Counted from the stretch's first letter, positions 8,876 through 17,499 are shown. The stretch is 64,000 nt of DNA from JALHVH01 sp963773685 (GCA_963773685.1 CAVZBY010000005.1:434001-498000); one strand, 5' to 3'. The notes: a model not told the origin generated them from the sequence alone. A program made the numbers and translations.

Positions 8876-10600
8876 CTAGCCCCGCGCCGCTCTTCCCGCA
8901 ACTTTCAGCCGGCGATCCCGGATGTCCAGGAGGTCCTTCATGACGTTGTACAGGCTCCCCGATCCTTCTTTGGTCCCGAATGCGTCATGGAGCTGTTTGT
9001 ACAGCCCGTAGAGCTCGGCGTAAACGGCGCGATTCCGCGGGTCGGGCTTATAGGTCTTCTTCTTCACTCCGGTCATGGCGGCCTGGGCTTCGGGGAACGC
9101 GGTATAGCCGCCGGCCGCTTTCCCGGCGACGACCGCGCCGGCGATGGCCGCGCCGAGGGCGCAGGTCTGGGCCGAGCGGGCGATCTTCATCTCCTTCCCC
9201 GTGACGTCGGCGTAGATCTGCATGACGAGCGGGTTCTTCTCGGGGATGCCGCCGCAGTTGCGGACCTCATCGACGGCGATGCCGTACTCCTCGTGCCGCC
9301 TGATGATGGTCAGGGCGCCGAATGCGGTCGCTTCGATGAGCGCCCGGTAGATCTCCTCGGGCCGCGTCCGGAGCGTCTGGCCGACGAGGAGTCCGGAGAG
9401 CCTCTGATCGACGAGGACCGTCCGATTGCCGTTGTTCCAGTCGAGGGCGAGGAGCCCGGACTGGCCCGGCCGGAGCCGCGCCGCTTTCCGCGTCAGCGCC
9501 TCGTGCGAACCCTTCCCGGGGCCGCCCGGCTGGATCTCGTTGACGAACCAGTTGAAGATGTCGCCCACCGCCGATTGCCCGGCCTCGAGCCCCAGGTAGC
9601 CGGGGAGGACCGAGCCGTCGACGATGCCGCACAGGCCCGGGACGTCCGGCAGGCTCCCATCGGCGGGCCAGACGCAGATGTCGCAGGTCGATGTCCCGAC
9701 GATCTTGACGAACTTGCCCTTGGCGGCTCCCGAGCCGACCGCGCCGAGATGGGCGTCGAGGGCCCCGACCGCGACGGGAATGCCGGCCGCGAGGCCGAGC
9801 TTCTTCGCCCAGGCCGGAGTCAGCGCTCCGGCCATGACGTCGATGGCGTAGGTCCTTTCGAAAAGCCTGTCGCGGAGCGCGCCGAGCCGCGGGTCGAGCT
9901 TGGCGAGGAACTCTTTGGACGGCAGTCCGCCCCAGGCGTCGTTGAACATGGCCTTGTGGCCGGCGGCGCAGCGGCTCCTCTTCATGAGCTCGGGCCTCGT
10001 CGTTCCCGTGAGGAGCGCCGTGACGTAGTCGCAACACTCGGCCCAGCTCCACGCGGCGTCGAAGACCCGGCGGTCGGTCCGCAGGCAATGGAGGATCTTG
10101 CTGAAGAACCACTCCGAGGAATACGTCCCTCCGCACTTGGCGAGGTACTCGGGATGCTCCCTTGCCGCCAGCGCGGTGATCTCGGCCGCTTCGGCGTGGG
10201 CCGTATGGTCCTTCCAGAGCCAGGCCATGGCGTTCGGGTTCTTCCGGAATTCCTTTTTCAGGGCCAGCGGCGTGCCCTCGCGGTCGAGAGGCAGGGGGGT
10301 CGAGCCCGTCGTATCGACGCCGATGCCGATGATATTCGAGGGATCGAAGCGCCTGTCGGCGCGGCGGGCGGCCGCCAGGGCCTGTCTGACGGCGATGACC
10401 ATCCCCTTGCCGTATTCGGCAGGGTCCTGACGGGCGAGGTTGGGGTTCCGGTCGTCGAGGATGACGCCGTCCCGGCCGGTCGTGTAGCCGTGGACGGCCG
10501 TGCCGACCTCGCGCCCGTTCTTCACGTCGACGATGAGGGCCCTGACCGAATTCGTCCCGAAATCGAGGCCGAGAGTGTACCGTGTTCTTTTGCTCTTCAT
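8876..10600 (-). CDS. araB: Ribulokinase (FGGY family)
   Basis: Phosphorylates L-ribulose with ATP, the second step of L-arabinose breakdown. 574 residues, close to the usual 560-570. It opens with the FGGY phosphate-binding strand LGLDFGTNSVRALIVD, has VDTTGSTPLPLD and KNPNAMAWLWKDHTAHAEA typical of AraB, YSSEWFFSKILH, VAVGALDAHLGAVG, and the C-terminal NCGGIPEKNPLVMQIYADVT loop. It is probably cotranscribed with the downstream dehydrogenase. The GH127 beta-L-arabinofuranosidase 600 bases away on the other strand supplies its pathway. No arabinose isomerase (araA) or epimerase (araD) gene is in the window. Confidence 0.92.
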   Translation of the reverse strand: MKSKRTRYTLGLDFGTNSVRALIVDVKNGREVGTAVHGYTTGRDGVILDDRNPNLARQDPAEYGKGMVIAVRQALAAARRADRRFDPSNIIGIGVDTTGSTPLPLDREGTPLALKKEFRKNPNAMAWLWKDHTAHAEAAEITALAAREHPEYLAKCGGTYSSEWFFSKILHCLRTDRRVFDAAWSWAECCDYVTALLTGTTRPELMKRSRCAAGHKAMFNDAWGGLPSKEFLAKLDPRLGALRDRLFERTYAIDVMAGALTPAWAKKLGLAAGIPVAVGALDAHLGAVGSGAAKGKFVKIVGTSTCDICVWPADGSLPDVPGLCGIVDGSVLPGYLGLEAGQSAVGDIFNWFVNEIQPGGPGKGSHEALTRKAARLRPGQSGLLALDWNNGNRTVLVDQRLSGLLVGQTLRTRPEEIYRALIEATAFGALTIIRRHEEYGIAVDEVRNCGGIPEKNPLVMQIYADVTGKEMKIARSAQTCALGAAIAGAVVAGKAAGGYTAFPEAQAAMTGVKKKTYKPDPRNRAVYAELYGLYKQLHDAFGTKEGSGSLYNVMKDLLDIRDRRLKVAGRAARG

Positions 10601-10634
10601 GCAGCTTCCTTCGATAGCCCTTTGGAAAGGACCT

Positions 10635-10702
10635 GGTTTGTAGCCGCAACCTTCAGGTTGCGTCTTCGGCTAAGACGCAGGCTAAAGCCTGCGGCTACAG
10701 AC
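10635..10702. repeat. Paired palindromic REP-like repeat
   Basis: Two hairpin units in opposite orientation: TGTAGCCGCAACCTTCAGG followed by TTGCG, then CGCAGGCTAAAGCCTGCGG followed by CTACA. Each unit is itself a stem-loop, and the outer ends pair with each other. It lies upstream of ribulokinase. A further single copy is at 13541. Similar elements are widely seen as REP sequences; no transposase is present here. Confidence 0.65.
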
Positions 10703-10757
10703 GAATCCGCGTCTTCCTGAGGGATGTTCCCTAGCCCTTGGAAGGCGATTCTTCCTT

Positions 10758-11126
10758 TCATTTCTTCGGCAGGATCTCGAGCCAGTAGCCGTCCGGGTCG
10801 CTGATGAAATAGATCCCCAGGCCGGGATTGTCATAACAGACGCAGCCCATCGCGTCGTGTTTTTTCCGGGCCGCCGCGAAGTCGTCCGTCTCGAAGGCCA
10901 GGTGGAACTCGTTCTCCCCGAGGTCGTAGGGCTCTTTGTGGTCCCGGAGCCAGGTCAGCTCGAGGCGGTGCGGCGTCCGCCCGTCTCCGAGGAAGACGAG
11001 GATGAAGCTCCCGTCCTTGGGGGCTTTGCGGCGCGTCTCGACGAGATCCAGGGCCTCGCGATAGAACGCCAGGCTCTTCTCCAGGTCGCGGACGTTGAGG
11101 TTGTTATGGGCGAATGTGAAGGTCAT
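10758..11126 (-). CDS. VOC-family protein, glyoxalase I-like
   Basis: 122 residues forming the two beta-alpha-beta-beta-beta modules of lactoylglutathione lyase. Metal ligands are visible in order: His in FAHNNLNVRD, Glu in LELTW, His in FHLAFET and Glu in WLEILPKK, so all four positions of GloA are kept. Glyoxalase I converts the methylglyoxal-thiol adduct to a lactoyl thioester; pentose and triose metabolism in the neighbourhood would generate methylglyoxal. The start ATG at 11126 follows AGGAGG and begins MTFTFAHNN. It is divergently arranged with the GH127 gene, sharing a 91-base gap. Confidence 0.85.
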   Translation of the reverse strand: MTFTFAHNNLNVRDLEKSLAFYREALDLVETRRKAPKDGSFILVFLGDGRTPHRLELTWLRDHKEPYDLGENEFHLAFETDDFAAARKKHDAMGCVCYDNPGLGIYFISDPDGYWLEILPKK

Positions 11127-11217
11127 GGGCGTCCTCCTGCCGGCTTCAGGATACCATACCGACCCCCATGACGGGTATAATACTCCCGTCCGCCGAGGGA
11201 GCGAGGAGAGAACGCCC

Positions 11218-13209
11218 ATGAAGAACACGCCCGTCATAGCTTTTGGCCTGATCTGTGCGGCCGCGGCCGTCCTCGCCCAGGGAGGCCCGCCGAAGAAGGA
11301 TTACCCGATCCGGCCCGTGGACTTCACCAGGGTCCAGGTGACCGACACGTTCTGGGCACCGAAGATGGAGACCAACCGGACGGCGACCATCCCCTTCGCG
11401 ATGAAGCTCAACGAGGAGACCGGCCGGGTGGACAACTTCCGCAAGGCGGCGAAGCTCATGAAGGGCGCCTTTCAGGGAAAGCGCTACAACGACTCCGACG
11501 TTTACAAGGTCATGGAGGGCGCCGCCTATTCGCTTCTCCTCCATCCCGACCCCGGCCTCCGCAAACAGCTCGACGACCTCGTCGGGATCATCGCCGCGGC
11601 CCAGGAGCCGGACGGGTACCTCTTCACGACGCGGACCATCGACCCGAAGAACCCCGCTCCCGGGGCGGGCAAGGAGCGCTGGTCGGACCTCCGCCAGAGC
11701 CATGAGCTCTACTGCGCGGGCCATATGTACGAGGCGGCGGTCGCCCATTTCCTGGCCACGGGGAGCCGGAGCTTCCTCGACGTCGCCCTCAAGAACGCCG
11801 ACCTCCTCGTCAGGACCTTCGGGCCGGGAAAGAAGCGGGGATTCCCGGGGCATCAGGAGATCGAGATCGGGCTTTCCAAGCTCTACCGCGTCACGGGCGA
11901 GCGGGCTTACCTCGAGCTGGCCAAGTTCTTCCTCGACGAGCGGGGGCGCTATTTCGGCGGCGAGAAGCACGGTCCGGGCGATCCTTTCGCCGTGTACAAT
12001 TCGAACGAGTATCTCCAGAACCATAAGCCCGTCCTCGAGCAGGACGAGGCCGTCGGCCACGCCGTTCGGGCGATGTACATGTACGCGGGCATGGCCGATG
12101 TGGCCGCGCTCGGCGGCTGGCCGGAATATGTCGCGGCCATCGACCGGCTGTGGGCGAACGTGACGGGAAAGAAAATGTACCTGACCGGCGGCGTCGGGGC
12201 GCGCGAGGCCGACGAGGGATTCGGAGCGGACTACGAGCTCCCGAATGCCGGGTACGCCGAGACGTGCGCCTCGGTCGGCAACGCCCTCTGGAACCATCGG
12301 CTCTTCCTGCTCCACGGCGACGCGAAGTACGTCGACGTCCTGGAGCGGATCATGTACAACGGCCTCATCTCGGGGGTCTCGCTCGACGGCACGAAATTCT
12401 TCTATCAGAATCCGCTCGAGTCCGCGGGAGGATACGACCGGAGCCCGTGGTTCGAGGTCGCCTGTTGTCCGCCGAACATCGCGCGGTTCCTTCCATCGGT
12501 CCCCGGATACCTTTACGCCCAGACGGAGGATACGCTCTACGTCAATCTGTTCGCGGCGGGCACGGCGAAGGTCAACATCGGGGGGACGAAGGATGTCGAG
12601 GTCATCCAGAAAACCAATTACCCCTGGGAGGGGGCGGTCCGGATCGGGGTCAATCCCGCCTGGTCCGCGACTTTCGTGCTGGCCGTTCGCATTCCCGGCT
12701 GGGCCCGGAACGAGGCGGTGAGCGGGGGGCTGTACAGGTTCCTCGATCCGAGCGAACAGCAGGTCAAGATCTGGCTGAACAACAAACCCGTGACCCCGCC
12801 CATCGAAAAGGGCTATGCCCTGTTCAAGCGGACGTGGCGGAAAGGCGACGTCGTCACCCTCTCGCTCCCGATGCCCGTCCGGCGCGTGGTCGCCGACGAG
12901 AGGGTCAGGGGCGACGCCGGGAAGGTCGCTCTCCAGCGGGGGCCGGTGGTCTACTGCGTGGAGGCGACGGACAACGGCGCGGACGTCCTGGAGCTCGCGC
13001 TCCCCGACGACGCCAAGCTCCAGGCGTTCTTCCGGCCGGACTTCCTCGGCGGCGTCACGTTCATCCAGGGCCCGGGGGCGGTCGCGGGCAAGGGCGCGGA
13101 CGGGAAGCCCGTCGCCGTGAAGCGCGAGCTTCTTGCCATCCCGTACTACGCCTGGGCCAACCGCGGTGCCGGCGCCATGACCGTCTGGCTGAAAGAGGAG
13201 GAGCTTTGA
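11218..13209 (+). CDS. Secreted GH127 beta-L-arabinofuranosidase
   Basis: Releases terminal beta-L-arabinofuranose from glycans. 663 residues: Sec signal (VIAFGLICAAAAVLAQ), an alpha/alpha barrel, then beta-sandwich domains. The Cys3-Glu zinc site known from Bifidobacterium HypBA1 is present: E348 and C350 in YAETCAS, and C416-C417 in EVACCPPN, where the first Cys of the pair matches the nucleophile; E333 in DEGF fits the acid/base. The start at 11218 is the first ATG before the signal peptide and follows GGAGAGAAC. With ribulokinase on the other strand this is an L-arabinose supply line. The next gene starts two bases after its stop. Confidence 0.9.
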   Translation: MKNTPVIAFGLICAAAAVLAQGGPPKKDYPIRPVDFTRVQVTDTFWAPKMETNRTATIPFAMKLNEETGRVDNFRKAAKLMKGAFQGKRYNDSDVYKVMEGAAYSLLLHPDPGLRKQLDDLVGIIAAAQEPDGYLFTTRTIDPKNPAPGAGKERWSDLRQSHELYCAGHMYEAAVAHFLATGSRSFLDVALKNADLLVRTFGPGKKRGFPGHQEIEIGLSKLYRVTGERAYLELAKFFLDERGRYFGGEKHGPGDPFAVYNSNEYLQNHKPVLEQDEAVGHAVRAMYMYAGMADVAALGGWPEYVAAIDRLWANVTGKKMYLTGGVGAREADEGFGADYELPNAGYAETCASVGNALWNHRLFLLHGDAKYVDVLERIMYNGLISGVSLDGTKFFYQNPLESAGGYDRSPWFEVACCPPNIARFLPSVPGYLYAQTEDTLYVNLFAAGTAKVNIGGTKDVEVIQKTNYPWEGAVRIGVNPAWSATFVLAVRIPGWARNEAVSGGLYRFLDPSEQQVKIWLNNKPVTPPIEKGYALFKRTWRKGDVVTLSLPMPVRRVVADERVRGDAGKVALQRGPVVYCVEATDNGADVLELALPDDAKLQAFFRPDFLGGVTFIQGPGAVAGKGADGKPVAVKRELLAIPYYAWANRGAGAMTVWLKEEEL

Positions 13210-13211
13210 AC

Positions 13212-13542
13212 ATGGGCGGCGGATTCAAGTATCACCATATCGGCATCCCGACGGATGACGAACGTCAAAGGCATGGAGGCGATCCCGCATCTCAAGATCC
13301 ATGCGACCAACCACGAATCCAATCCCTTCGGGATCCAATGGATGAGATACGATCAAGGGTGCCCTATACCCGAGCTTGTCCGCAAGGTGGCGCACGTGGC
13401 CTTCGAGGTCGAAGACCTGCGGGAGGCCATCAAGGGCAGGAAGGTCATCATCGAGCCCAATTCCCCGTCGCCGGGAGTCCTGGTCGCGTTCATCGAGGTG
13501 GACGGGGCGCCCGTCGAGCTGCTGGAACATAGCAAGGTGTAG
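13212..13542 (+). CDS. VOC-family protein, one frameshift
   Basis: Two pieces make one glyoxalase-fold protein of about 110 residues. Piece one is MGGGFKYHHIGIPTDD; after one extra base near 13258 (GATGACGAACG) the second piece runs KIHATNHESNPFGIQWMRY to PVELLEHSKV. Deleting one base gives TDTNVKGMEAIPHLK, the normal order for this family. His, Glu and VAFEVED positions of the fold are kept. It is two bases downstream of GH127 and so in the same operon. Its substrate is unknown. The 3' end is overlapped on the other strand by the extended dihydrouridine synthase frame. Confidence 0.65.
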
Positions 13543-14588
13543 CCGCAGGCTTCAGCCTGGCGCTTGGTGCCGGCATCCGAAGTTAAAGTCGGACCTGACC
13601 CCTCGTACCAGGACTTCAGGACCTGATGAAGGGCCGCCTCCGTCTTGATCGTGTAGAAGGCCGCGCGCGCCTTGGCCGGCTGAGGGTGCATCTTGGCGTA
13701 GCGGATGCCGAAGTTGTGGATGGTATGGATGGCGCGCTTCTGGTCGAGGAACTTCCGGGCCAGCTCGTAATGGCGCAGGATGATCTCGCGCTGGGCGGCG
13801 ATATCCGGCTTGAAGGGTTCCCTCCCGGCGGCTAAGTCGCGCGCCTGCTGAAAGAACCAGGGGTTGCCGATCGCCCCCCGGGCGGCGCTGACTCCGTCGA
13901 CCCCTGTCTCCGCGAGCATCCGCAGGGCGTCGGCCGCCGTGTGGACGTCGCCGGAGCCGATGATCGTCCGGTCGGGGAACTCGCGTTTCGCCCGCGCCAG
14001 GAATTCCCAATCCGCCCGCCCCTTGTACTTCTGATCGACGCTCCGGGCATGAACGGTGACGGCGGCGGCCCCGGCTTCGAACGCGCCCCGGGCGATCTCC
14101 CGGAACTCGTCGCCGCTCGTGTCCGTTTCGAGGAACGACCGGCGGAGCTTGACCATGACCGGCCGGTCGGGGACGGCACGGACGACCGCACCGACGATCG
14201 CGACCGTTTCGCCGGGGCGGCTCATGAGGAACCCGCCGCGCTTCTTCGAGACCACCTTGCGGACCGGACAGGCGAAGTTGAGGTCGATGGCGTCGAAGCC
14301 CATCTCCGCGAGCTTCGCGGCGGACTCGGCCATCACCTCGGGCTCGCTGCCCATGATCTGGCCCGCGACCGGGTGGTCGGCCTCGTCTATCCGGGTCATC
14401 CGCCGGCGGACCCTCTTCTCGATCATGACCTGGCGGTCGAGCAGGGCTTCGGTCGTGCAGAAGGGCGCCCCGAGCGAGCGGCAGAGGAGCCGGAAGGGGA
14501 GATCGCTGTACCCGGCCAGGGCCGCGAGGACGACCGGGAAATCGATCTCGAGGGACCCGATGTGAAGCGGCTTGAGCGGCGTTTTCAT
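13353..14588 (-). CDS. dus: tRNA-dihydrouridine synthase, C-terminus extended by repeats
   Basis: Reduces uridines in tRNA with FMN and NADPH. Family blocks: ALAGYSDLPFRLLCRSLGAPFCTTE is the FMN-binding start, then DLNFACPVRKVV with the catalytic Cys, KLRRSF, VHARSVDQKYKG, IGSGDV and GVSAARGAIGNPWFF. DusB-type length is about 330, which ends here at KSWYEG near base 13600. Beyond that the frame runs another 81 residues through the dispersed repeats and antisense to the VOC gene, giving low-complexity Ser/Thr-rich sequence. The native stop was therefore probably lost to repeat insertion or an indel. Start is taken at 14588 (MKTPLKPL). Confidence 0.85.
   Translation of the reverse strand: MKTPLKPLHIGSLEIDFPVVLAALAGYSDLPFRLLCRSLGAPFCTTEALLDRQVMIEKRVRRRMTRIDEADHPVAGQIMGSEPEVMAESAAKLAEMGFDAIDLNFACPVRKVVSKKRGGFLMSRPGETVAIVGAVVRAVPDRPVMVKLRRSFLETDTSGDEFREIARGAFEAGAAAVTVHARSVDQKYKGRADWEFLARAKREFPDRTIIGSGDVHTAADALRMLAETGVDGVSAARGAIGNPWFFQQARDLAAGREPFKPDIAAQREIILRHYELARKFLDQKRAIHTIHNFGIRYAKMHPQPAKARAAFYTIKTEAALHQVLKSWYEGSGPTLTSDAGTKRQAEACGYTLLCSSSSTGAPSTSMNATRTPGDGELGSMMTFLPLMASRRSSTSKATCATLRTSSGIGHP
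13541..13602. repeat. Two adjoining dispersed repeats
   Basis: The first is GTAGCCGCAGGCTTCAGCCTGG (13543 on), a copy of the element at 10635. Next to it, read on the minus strand, is GGGGTCAGGTCCGACTTTAA, a short sequence I know as a common intergenic repeat in many bacterial genomes. They fill the gap between two convergent genes and are read through in frame by the minus-strand gene. Confidence 0.55.
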
Positions 14589-14604
14589 CCCCGCCAGTAT
14601 AGCC

Positions 14605-14700
14605 AAACGGGGGACACAATACCAATTTCCGAATTTCCCCTTTTCCCCTGGGAATCAGCTCGTAATCGATAATCAGGAGACAGGTATCGTGTCTCCGTTT
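14605..14700. repeat. MITE-like element with 18-base terminal inverted repeats
   Basis: The left end AAACGGGGGACACAATACC (14605-14623) pairs with the right end GGTATCGTGTCTCCGTTT (14683-14700) with one gap and two mismatches. The 59 bases between hold CCAATTTCCGAATTTCCCC. The element sits exactly between the start of dus and the stop of the flavodoxin gene. A related truncated copy is at 23278. This is a non-autonomous REP/MITE type; no transposase is nearby. Confidence 0.7.
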
Positions 14701-15395
14701 CAGGCGTAGGGCCGATCGTGGATCCGCTTGCCGACGCCGTTCTTGCGGGCCAGGCTCTTCAGGCCGAAATTGGCGAATAACAGATAGATCCACATCGCCA
14801 TCATGGGCTTCCCGGCGAGGGCCGTCGCGGATTCCGGGATGAGCCCGCCTGCCGCGAGCGAAAGCGGCCGCGGCCTTGAGCGCCTTGACCACGTTCTTGA
14901 CCATCCCGCCCGCTTTTTCCAGCGCGTTCCCGCCGACCGCTCCTCCCATGCCCATCGACAGCTCTCCGGCCCAGACGAATCCCGCTTCCGTGGCGAATCG
15001 CCTCATGATATCCACGGCCGCCTGGTTCTGGAACGTCTCGGGAAAACCGCAATGGACGATGACGGCCAGTCTCCCCGCGTGAGGCTCCGCCCCCGGAGCG
15101 GCGACGGCCTTGAGCCTTCCTATGCTCGGCGATGAGCTCCAGCACCTGGATGAGCGGAGCCGGAAGCTGGTCTATATAGAGAGGGAAGGAGACGATGACG
15201 AGATCGGCGGCGTCCACGGCCGCGAGCATATCGTCCCGGCTTTCCGGCGTCCGGAGGGCGGCCGATACGACCATCTCCTCTGCTTCCATGCCGGCGGCCT
15301 CGAGCTTGCGCAAGAGGTAGTTGCCGATGGCCCAGGATGCGCTGGCTTTCCCTTTCGGGCTTCCGATAAGAAGACAGGGCTTTCTGCGCGCTCAT
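14700..15395 (-). CDS. Flavodoxin/NADPH-oxidoreductase family protein, three frameshifts
   Basis: Corrected, this is a 230-residue flavodoxin-like fold: MSAQKALLLIGSPKGKASAS is the phosphate-binding start, then DLVIVSFPLYIDQLPAPLIQ, AVIVHCGFPET and MGMGGAVGGN. Three single extra bases break it, near 15374 (CCTGTCTTC on the minus strand), near 15113 (AAGGCTCAAGG) and near 14857 (GCGGCAGGCGG); each deletion restores the family pattern and the natural end KRIHDRPYA. It overlaps the next gene upstream by four bases (ATGA) and is the last member of the TetR operon. It probably binds FMN and acts as a quinone or iron-sulfur reductase. Confidence 0.6.
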
Positions 15396-15973
15396 ATCGC
15401 CTCCTCGGCCGCCGTCAGCAGCTCTTCGACCATGCCGGCCATCCCGGCGCCGTCCGCGCCCTCGTAGAGAACGCGGGATTCCGTCCGAACGGAATGCAGG
15501 TTGATGCCGTTCCTCCGGACCAGGTTATGGAAGATCCTCTCGGACTCCGCTTCGGCCGACGGGAGCGTCCCGAAGGCCAGGAAGCTTCGCCGCTTTTCGT
15601 AGCGTTGGGGGTGATGGATCTCGCCCTGGACCTTGATGAAAAGGGGAAGAGCGATGGAGATCGAGCGGTCGAGCGCCTTCTTGAGCGTCGGGCCGTAGCC
15701 CCCGAAGACGATGGGCGTGATCCAGACCAGGATATCGCTCGCGGCCATCGCCCTGAGGATGGGCTCTTCGTCGTCCTTGATGGCGCACGTCCCGGGATGC
15801 TTGACCCAGCAGGCGAAACAGCCCCGGCAGGGCTTGATGTCCAGGCCGGCGAGGTCGAAGCGCGAGACCGCGAAGCCTTTGGCCCGGGCCCGGCGCTCCG
15901 TCTCGTCCGCGATGCCGCGGCTCGTTGCGCCCCGTCCGTTCGACGGGCCGCCGTTGAGTATGACGATGTTCAT
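15392..15973 (-). CDS. Flavodoxin-like iron-sulfur flavoprotein
   Basis: 193 residues: NADPH-dependent FMN reductase fold with MNIVILNGGPSNGRGATSRG as the FMN phosphate loop, then PCRGCFACWVKHPGTC, a cysteine cluster (CxxCxxC plus a fourth Cys) that in the iron-sulfur flavoprotein family binds a 4Fe-4S cluster, then VWITPIVFGGYGPTLKKALDR. It overlaps both its neighbours by ATGA, showing a three-gene operon TetR, this gene, flavodoxin. Electron transfer or nitro/quinone reduction under control of the TetR repressor is the likely job. Confidence 0.8.
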   Translation of the reverse strand: MNIVILNGGPSNGRGATSRGIADETERRARAKGFAVSRFDLAGLDIKPCRGCFACWVKHPGTCAIKDDEEPILRAMAASDILVWITPIVFGGYGPTLKKALDRSISIALPLFIKVQGEIHHPQRYEKRRSFLAFGTLPSAEAESERIFHNLVRRNGINLHSVRTESRVLYEGADGAGMAGMVEELLTAAEEAI

Positions 15974-16629
15974 TGGGACTCCTTGTCGCCCTTTTCGGGC
16001 AGGACGATATTCTTTTCCATGAGGATCCGCGCCCACTCGCGTTCGCTGTCGGGGCTCTCGTCGTCGGCGAGGCCGGAGAACTCGCCGAAGATCATCATGT
16101 TCCCGGCGTTCCTGAGCAGGCGGATGATGTTCTCCGTCGAGGGATCCTCCTGGTGCCCGTAGACGATCAACGCGGCCAGGCCGAAGGTATAGGTGCCGAG
16201 ATAGTGGAGCAGTCGCTCGAGCGATGGGTCGGGGAGGAGGCGAAGCGCCGGGTCGTCCTTCATCCGTTCGAGGAAGGATGCGTTGACCTTGGCGACGATC
16301 TCGGGATGGTTGTGCCGCGTATGGAAGAGGGCCCTGAAGAGGTGCCCCTCCTCCCGGGCGAACACGACCACCCCCACGCCGATATTGAGGAAGGCGTTGT
16401 CGGTGTATGGGACCGAGGTCCTCTCATGCAGGCGGCGACGGGCTTCCTCGAGGACCTCGCGTTCGAGGGCCTCCATGGAGCCGAACGTGCTGTAGACCGG
16501 GGCCACCGAGGACTTGAGCCGCTCGGCGACCGCACGGGCCGTCAGGCTTTTCCAGCCCTTTTCCCTGACGAGCTCGACCGCCGCGGCCAGGACCGTTTCT
16601 CTGTCGAAGCTCATTTCTCTCGGGGTCAT
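15970..16629 (-). CDS. TetR-family repressor
   Basis: 219 residues. The N-terminal helix-turn-helix is VLAAAVELVREKGWKSLTAR followed by AVAERLKSSVAPVYSTFGS, the standard TetR layout at residues 12-55; the rest is an alpha-helical ligand domain. It is the first gene of an operon with two flavoproteins and overlaps the second by four bases, so it probably represses itself and them in response to an electrophile or quinone. The ATG at 16629 has AAGGA eight bases upstream. A palindromic site lies in its leader at 16674. Confidence 0.85.
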   Translation of the reverse strand: MTPREMSFDRETVLAAAVELVREKGWKSLTARAVAERLKSSVAPVYSTFGSMEALEREVLEEARRRLHERTSVPYTDNAFLNIGVGVVVFAREEGHLFRALFHTRHNHPEIVAKVNASFLERMKDDPALRLLPDPSLERLLHYLGTYTFGLAALIVYGHQEDPSTENIIRLLRNAGNMMIFGEFSGLADDESPDSEREWARILMEKNIVLPEKGDKESQ

Positions 16630-16654
16630 TTAAGGTGTCCTTTGTGTTACATTT

Positions 16655-16688
16655 GTTATCTAACGATAGTAATATAACGTATTGTTAT
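16655..16688. promoter_or_regulatory. Candidate TetR operator
   Basis: ATAAC-N5-GTTAT (16674-16688) is a perfect inverted repeat in an AT-rich patch upstream of the tetR start. A further GTTAT at 16655 pairs with the same ATAAC over a wider spacing, and two TAACG words are present. The position fits autorepression. Confidence 0.45.
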
Positions 16689-16835
16689 TTAGTTTGTCAA
16701 GCGATTTTTTTCGGACAAGTTCTCACCTCCTGATCGGGAATCCGGGGGGCGCTCAATTCTAATGGCTTAAGAATGAATTAGTTAATTGATTTGTCCGCGT
16801 TCTTCGCAGAGAATAGGTATCGGGGGGAAATCGAT

Positions 16836-17384
16836 ATGTGCCGTGGACGCCATAAGGGGACAATGGGGAAGGCACTGTCTTTGTTGCTGGTCATTTCATT
16901 ATCGGGATCTTCGCACAATCTCGTTGCCGGGGAGAAACAAGGGGCTATGCTTTCGGTGCAGAAGAAGGATGGCCATCAAGAAAACGGCGAATTGATAGCT
17001 GTAAAACCCAGCTCTTTGCTGCTCCTGGATTCGGCCTCGGGAGCGGACATCTCCATTGAAGCTTCGGACATCAGCACCATCAGAATCATCAAGAAGTCAA
17101 AAGCTTGGGCTGGCCTCGGATGGGGCGCGCTGGCAGGGGCAGCGCTGGGCGCCATCCTGGGGCTTGCCTCCTATCAAGGTTGGGATGTATGGTTTGATTC
17201 AGGGGAGGAGAAAGCATTTTTCGTAGGCGCCTTTTTCTCAATTCCTGCAGGGTTGCTTGGATTGGTAATAGGTGTAACCAAAGGAGCCGATAAGAAGATC
17301 AAGCTCGAGGGGAAGAGCGATCTTGAGATTCGATCCGCTTTGGAGGAACTGAGACGCCAAGCGCGATTCCCCGACTTTAAGTGA
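16836..17384 (+). CDS. Unknown secreted/membrane protein, paralogue of the N-domain at 6254-7630
   Basis: 182 residues from ATG 16836; ATG 16863 is an alternative with AAGGGG upstream and starts the signal peptide MGKALSLLLVISLSGSS directly. The mature part has two beta-hairpins (KKDGHQENGELIAV, SLLLLDSASGADISI), SDISTIRIIKKSK, two Gly/Ala-rich hydrophobic segments and TKGADKKIKLEGKSD, then a helix ending ARFPDFK. All these blocks have counterparts in the same order in the protein at 6254-7630, which adds a barrel. G+C is lower than in neighbours. Function unknown; the glycine-rich hairpin resembles glycine-zipper membrane segments. Confidence 0.55.
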   Translation: MCRGRHKGTMGKALSLLLVISLSGSSHNLVAGEKQGAMLSVQKKDGHQENGELIAVKPSSLLLLDSASGADISIEASDISTIRIIKKSKAWAGLGWGALAGAALGAILGLASYQGWDVWFDSGEEKAFFVGAFFSIPAGLLGLVIGVTKGADKKIKLEGKSDLEIRSALEELRRQARFPDFK

Positions 17385-17499
17385 CCGCATTCTTTTCATA
17401 CGACGGCTTCGCTTTCGTGCGTCCTGCGGGAACGGGGATCTCCGCCGGGCCGACTCCCCCCTTCCTCCAGAGCGGCCGATGCCGGTTCGGAGGGGAGAA

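Noticed and set aside
8987..10720. Long plus-strand frame opposite ribulokinase
   Set aside because: Antisense shadow; ribulokinase motifs lie on the minus strand.
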